The translations under genes and the position numbers were made by a program. From contig CP154954.1 of assembly GCA_039621445.1 (NCBI GenBank), positions 76,704,073 through 76,768,072 on the forward strand: a DNA stretch of 64,000 nucleotides, in the 5' to 3' direction. This document shows positions 62,558 to 64,000 of the stretch, piece by piece; position 1 is the stretch's first letter; each line of letters opens with the position of its first letter. The DNA comes from Euglena gracilis. Taxonomy: Eukaryota; Euglenida; Euglenophyceae; Euglenales. The notes beneath the pieces were generated by a model. That model was not told the DNA's origin. It did not search any database and saw only the letters and a program-made list of their open reading frames with translations.

Positions 62558-63161
62558 GTTCTCTCTTTGGACTGCTCTTCGGGAGCCCAAAGAGGGATAC
62601 CCCACCCAAGCTTGTGGCTTTCCTCCTCCTCACTAAACGTGGCCCTGAAGTGGCAGACCAATAAATGCTGTGCCGAAATTTCGATTTCCCTGCAATACCA
62701 TGCAAAAGAGTGGAACCACTGGTGTTTGTATAAAGGGCAAGGGCAAGTTTTTTTGTCTCTGCGTGCGTTGGAAATCAATGCCGGGATCCATTACAATTAG
62801 GGCAGCATCCATGTTGGTTCATCCAGGGTTTATGCCCATTGTCGGATCACGCATCGATGAACTTGGTGAACTCGCTAGCAATTTAGCAATGGCATCTTCA
62901 GTCCAAAGTGAATATTATTTGCAGAAAGCAATAACTCTGTGTTGCATTACTCTGGCTCCCATGTTTTTTGAAAAGTTGATGGGACCAGGAAGCATTTCCC
63001 TCTCTCCTGAATGTGTTGCTGTCCGAGACTCCATATGGCTTGCGTGCCACATTTTACCTTCGCGGCCCGCGGGTCTTTTTCCTTATTGTACAAATGTAGA
63101 GGCTGTTTTCCATATAAAAAAATACAGGCAATCTTTGTTCAGGGTTTTCTTTCTGCTGTGA
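62558..63161 (+). CDS. Two candidate exons, hypothetical protein(s)
   Basis: 62558-62800 after TCCCGTTCTCCCTTCCAG: the longest frame reads VLSLDCSSGAQRGIPHPSLW, LSSSSLNVALKWQTNKCCAE, ISISLQYHAKEWNHWCLYKG; a shorter frame (LFGSPKRDTPPKLVAFLLLT, KRGPEVADQ) is also plausible. About 62834-63161 after GTTGGTTCATCCAG: FMPIVGSRIDELGELASNLA, MASSVQSEYYLQKAITLCCI, TLAPMFFEKLMGPGSISLSP, ECVAVRDSIWLACHILPSRP, AGLFPYCTNVEAVFHIKKY, stop. The second is helical and protein-like. No family recognised. Confidence 0.45.
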
Positions 63162-63164
63162 ATC

Positions 63165-63660
63165 TTTTTGCTGTTTTTTTTCTTTTTGCTGTGAATTTTG
63201 GTTCCAGACTATTGCAAGGGTTCCCGCACTCCCTCCCCCGTGCTGAACTACAGAACAGAAGTTCGGGAAAACAATTATGGCTCCCTAACCCAGGGATTTG
63301 GTACCCTCACCTGGCACTCCCACCTCTAACCCATCTTCCGAAAGGTTATTGCAACGTGGCTTTATGCCTGAAAATGCCTGAAAATACGGGAAAATGTGTT
63401 TAAAAAGTGTATATCCACCCCTCGCACCCCCCAGGCTCCAGCATCTTATGGCAGTTTTACCCGTTTTTTTTGTGTGTGTTTATTCCTCATCAATAAAGCA
63501 CACCTCGGGGGTGGGGGTGGAGGCCAGCGGCCTGTGCAAAGGTCACCAGAATGCTCACCAGGGTGCAGCTTTGGCCAATCAAAGGAATTGTGACTGGGCC
63601 TGTTATTTTCCGCCTTCATTTTTTGGATATTTGCTTTTCTTTCCACCCGAAGGGGTATTT
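63165..63660. other. No gene called
   Basis: Plus-strand frames are open through 63403 without supporting sites. A G-run element lies at 63505-63520. Nothing else supported. Confidence 0.3.
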
Positions 63661-63689
63661 CACCCAGGGAATTTCTTAAGCCGGAGGGT

Positions 63690-63900
63690 ACCCTACCCCC
63701 CCCCCCGGGGGGGTCCAGCCAGCCAGCAGCTCAAATCCAGCCAGCAGCCCAAATTCGGGCTGGGCGCCCCCCCCCCCCCCGGGGGTCGAGCCCAGGTCCA
63801 GCCCGGTTGGAGGCCGGGCCAGCCAGCCGAAGGCCGGGCCAGCCAGCCGAAGGCCGGGCCAGCCGGCCGAAGGCCGAGCCAGCCGGCCGCAGGCTTGCCA
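63690..63900. repeat. F1-like CCAGCCAGCAGCC repeat with 20-base tandem units
   Basis: C/G runs and CCAGCCAGCCAGCAGCTCAA, CCAGCCAGCAGCCCAAATT resemble the interior of the 45-kb MITE. 63811-63890 is four tandem 20-base units (AGGCCGGGCCAGCCAGCCGA, later units with 1-4 changes). Confidence 0.8.
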
Positions 63901-64000
63901 GCCAACTGGGCTGCCCAGCTCACTATCCATGCATTTTCCCCCCTCATCAAAGCTTCCTCCATCACAGCCCCCAGCCTTGATCTAGCTCTATCCATTAAAT

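Overview
This window is nuclear DNA from an intron-rich eukaryote with a large, repeat-laden genome. There is no operon structure, no ribosome-binding sites and no long intact reading frames. Coding sequence appears as short exons joined by canonical GT-AG introns, mostly about 45-90 bases, whose phases agree when read across. Interstitial TTAGGG tracts suggest a TTAGGG-type telomere, which fits animals, fungi and several protist or algal lineages. I cannot place the organism further. Long G or C runs, many microsatellites and a wide range of small inverted-repeat DNA elements are typical of the whole window. Layout: 1-10.3 kb is mostly repeats, with two separated minisatellite blocks, self-complementary mini-elements, a hAT-type MITE at 8151-8634 and one armadillo-like exon. 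A clean three-exon gene lies on the minus strand at 10377-10960. From 12.3 to 21.0 kb is a transposon complex: a non-LTR reverse transcriptase fragment, a degenerate intron-containing hAT transposase gene, a 1.84-kb tandem triplication of its N-terminal half with about 140 bases of TTAGGG repeat in each unit, and a second retroelement fragment. A zinc-knuckle-like gene follows at 21.5-21.9 kb. From 23 to 63 kb small multi-exon genes on both strands alternate with MITEs and microsatellites, including a 650-base CA-type tract at 37.6-38.2 kb. None of these proteins resembles a family I can name, so they are left as hypothetical. Most relevant to a possibly undescribed system: a hAT-like MITE family with terminal CAGGCTTTTGCTTAAGG (34830-35227, 45026-45469, and left ends at 55944 and 57690) lies against or inside coding sequence. 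In three of the four cases the 8 bases just before its terminus begin with GT and act as the splice donor of the preceding exon. At 45 kb, removing the element restores an open frame. This is the layout expected of introner elements, transposons that become introns. A second hAT family (terminus CAGGGCGGTC) has 8-base target duplications at 52267-54272 and at 39202-39848, and in the latter the duplication carries a 3' splice site. Limits: exon calls rest on splice consensus, phase agreement and reading by eye. In several GC-rich exons more than one frame is open. No similarity search was possible.
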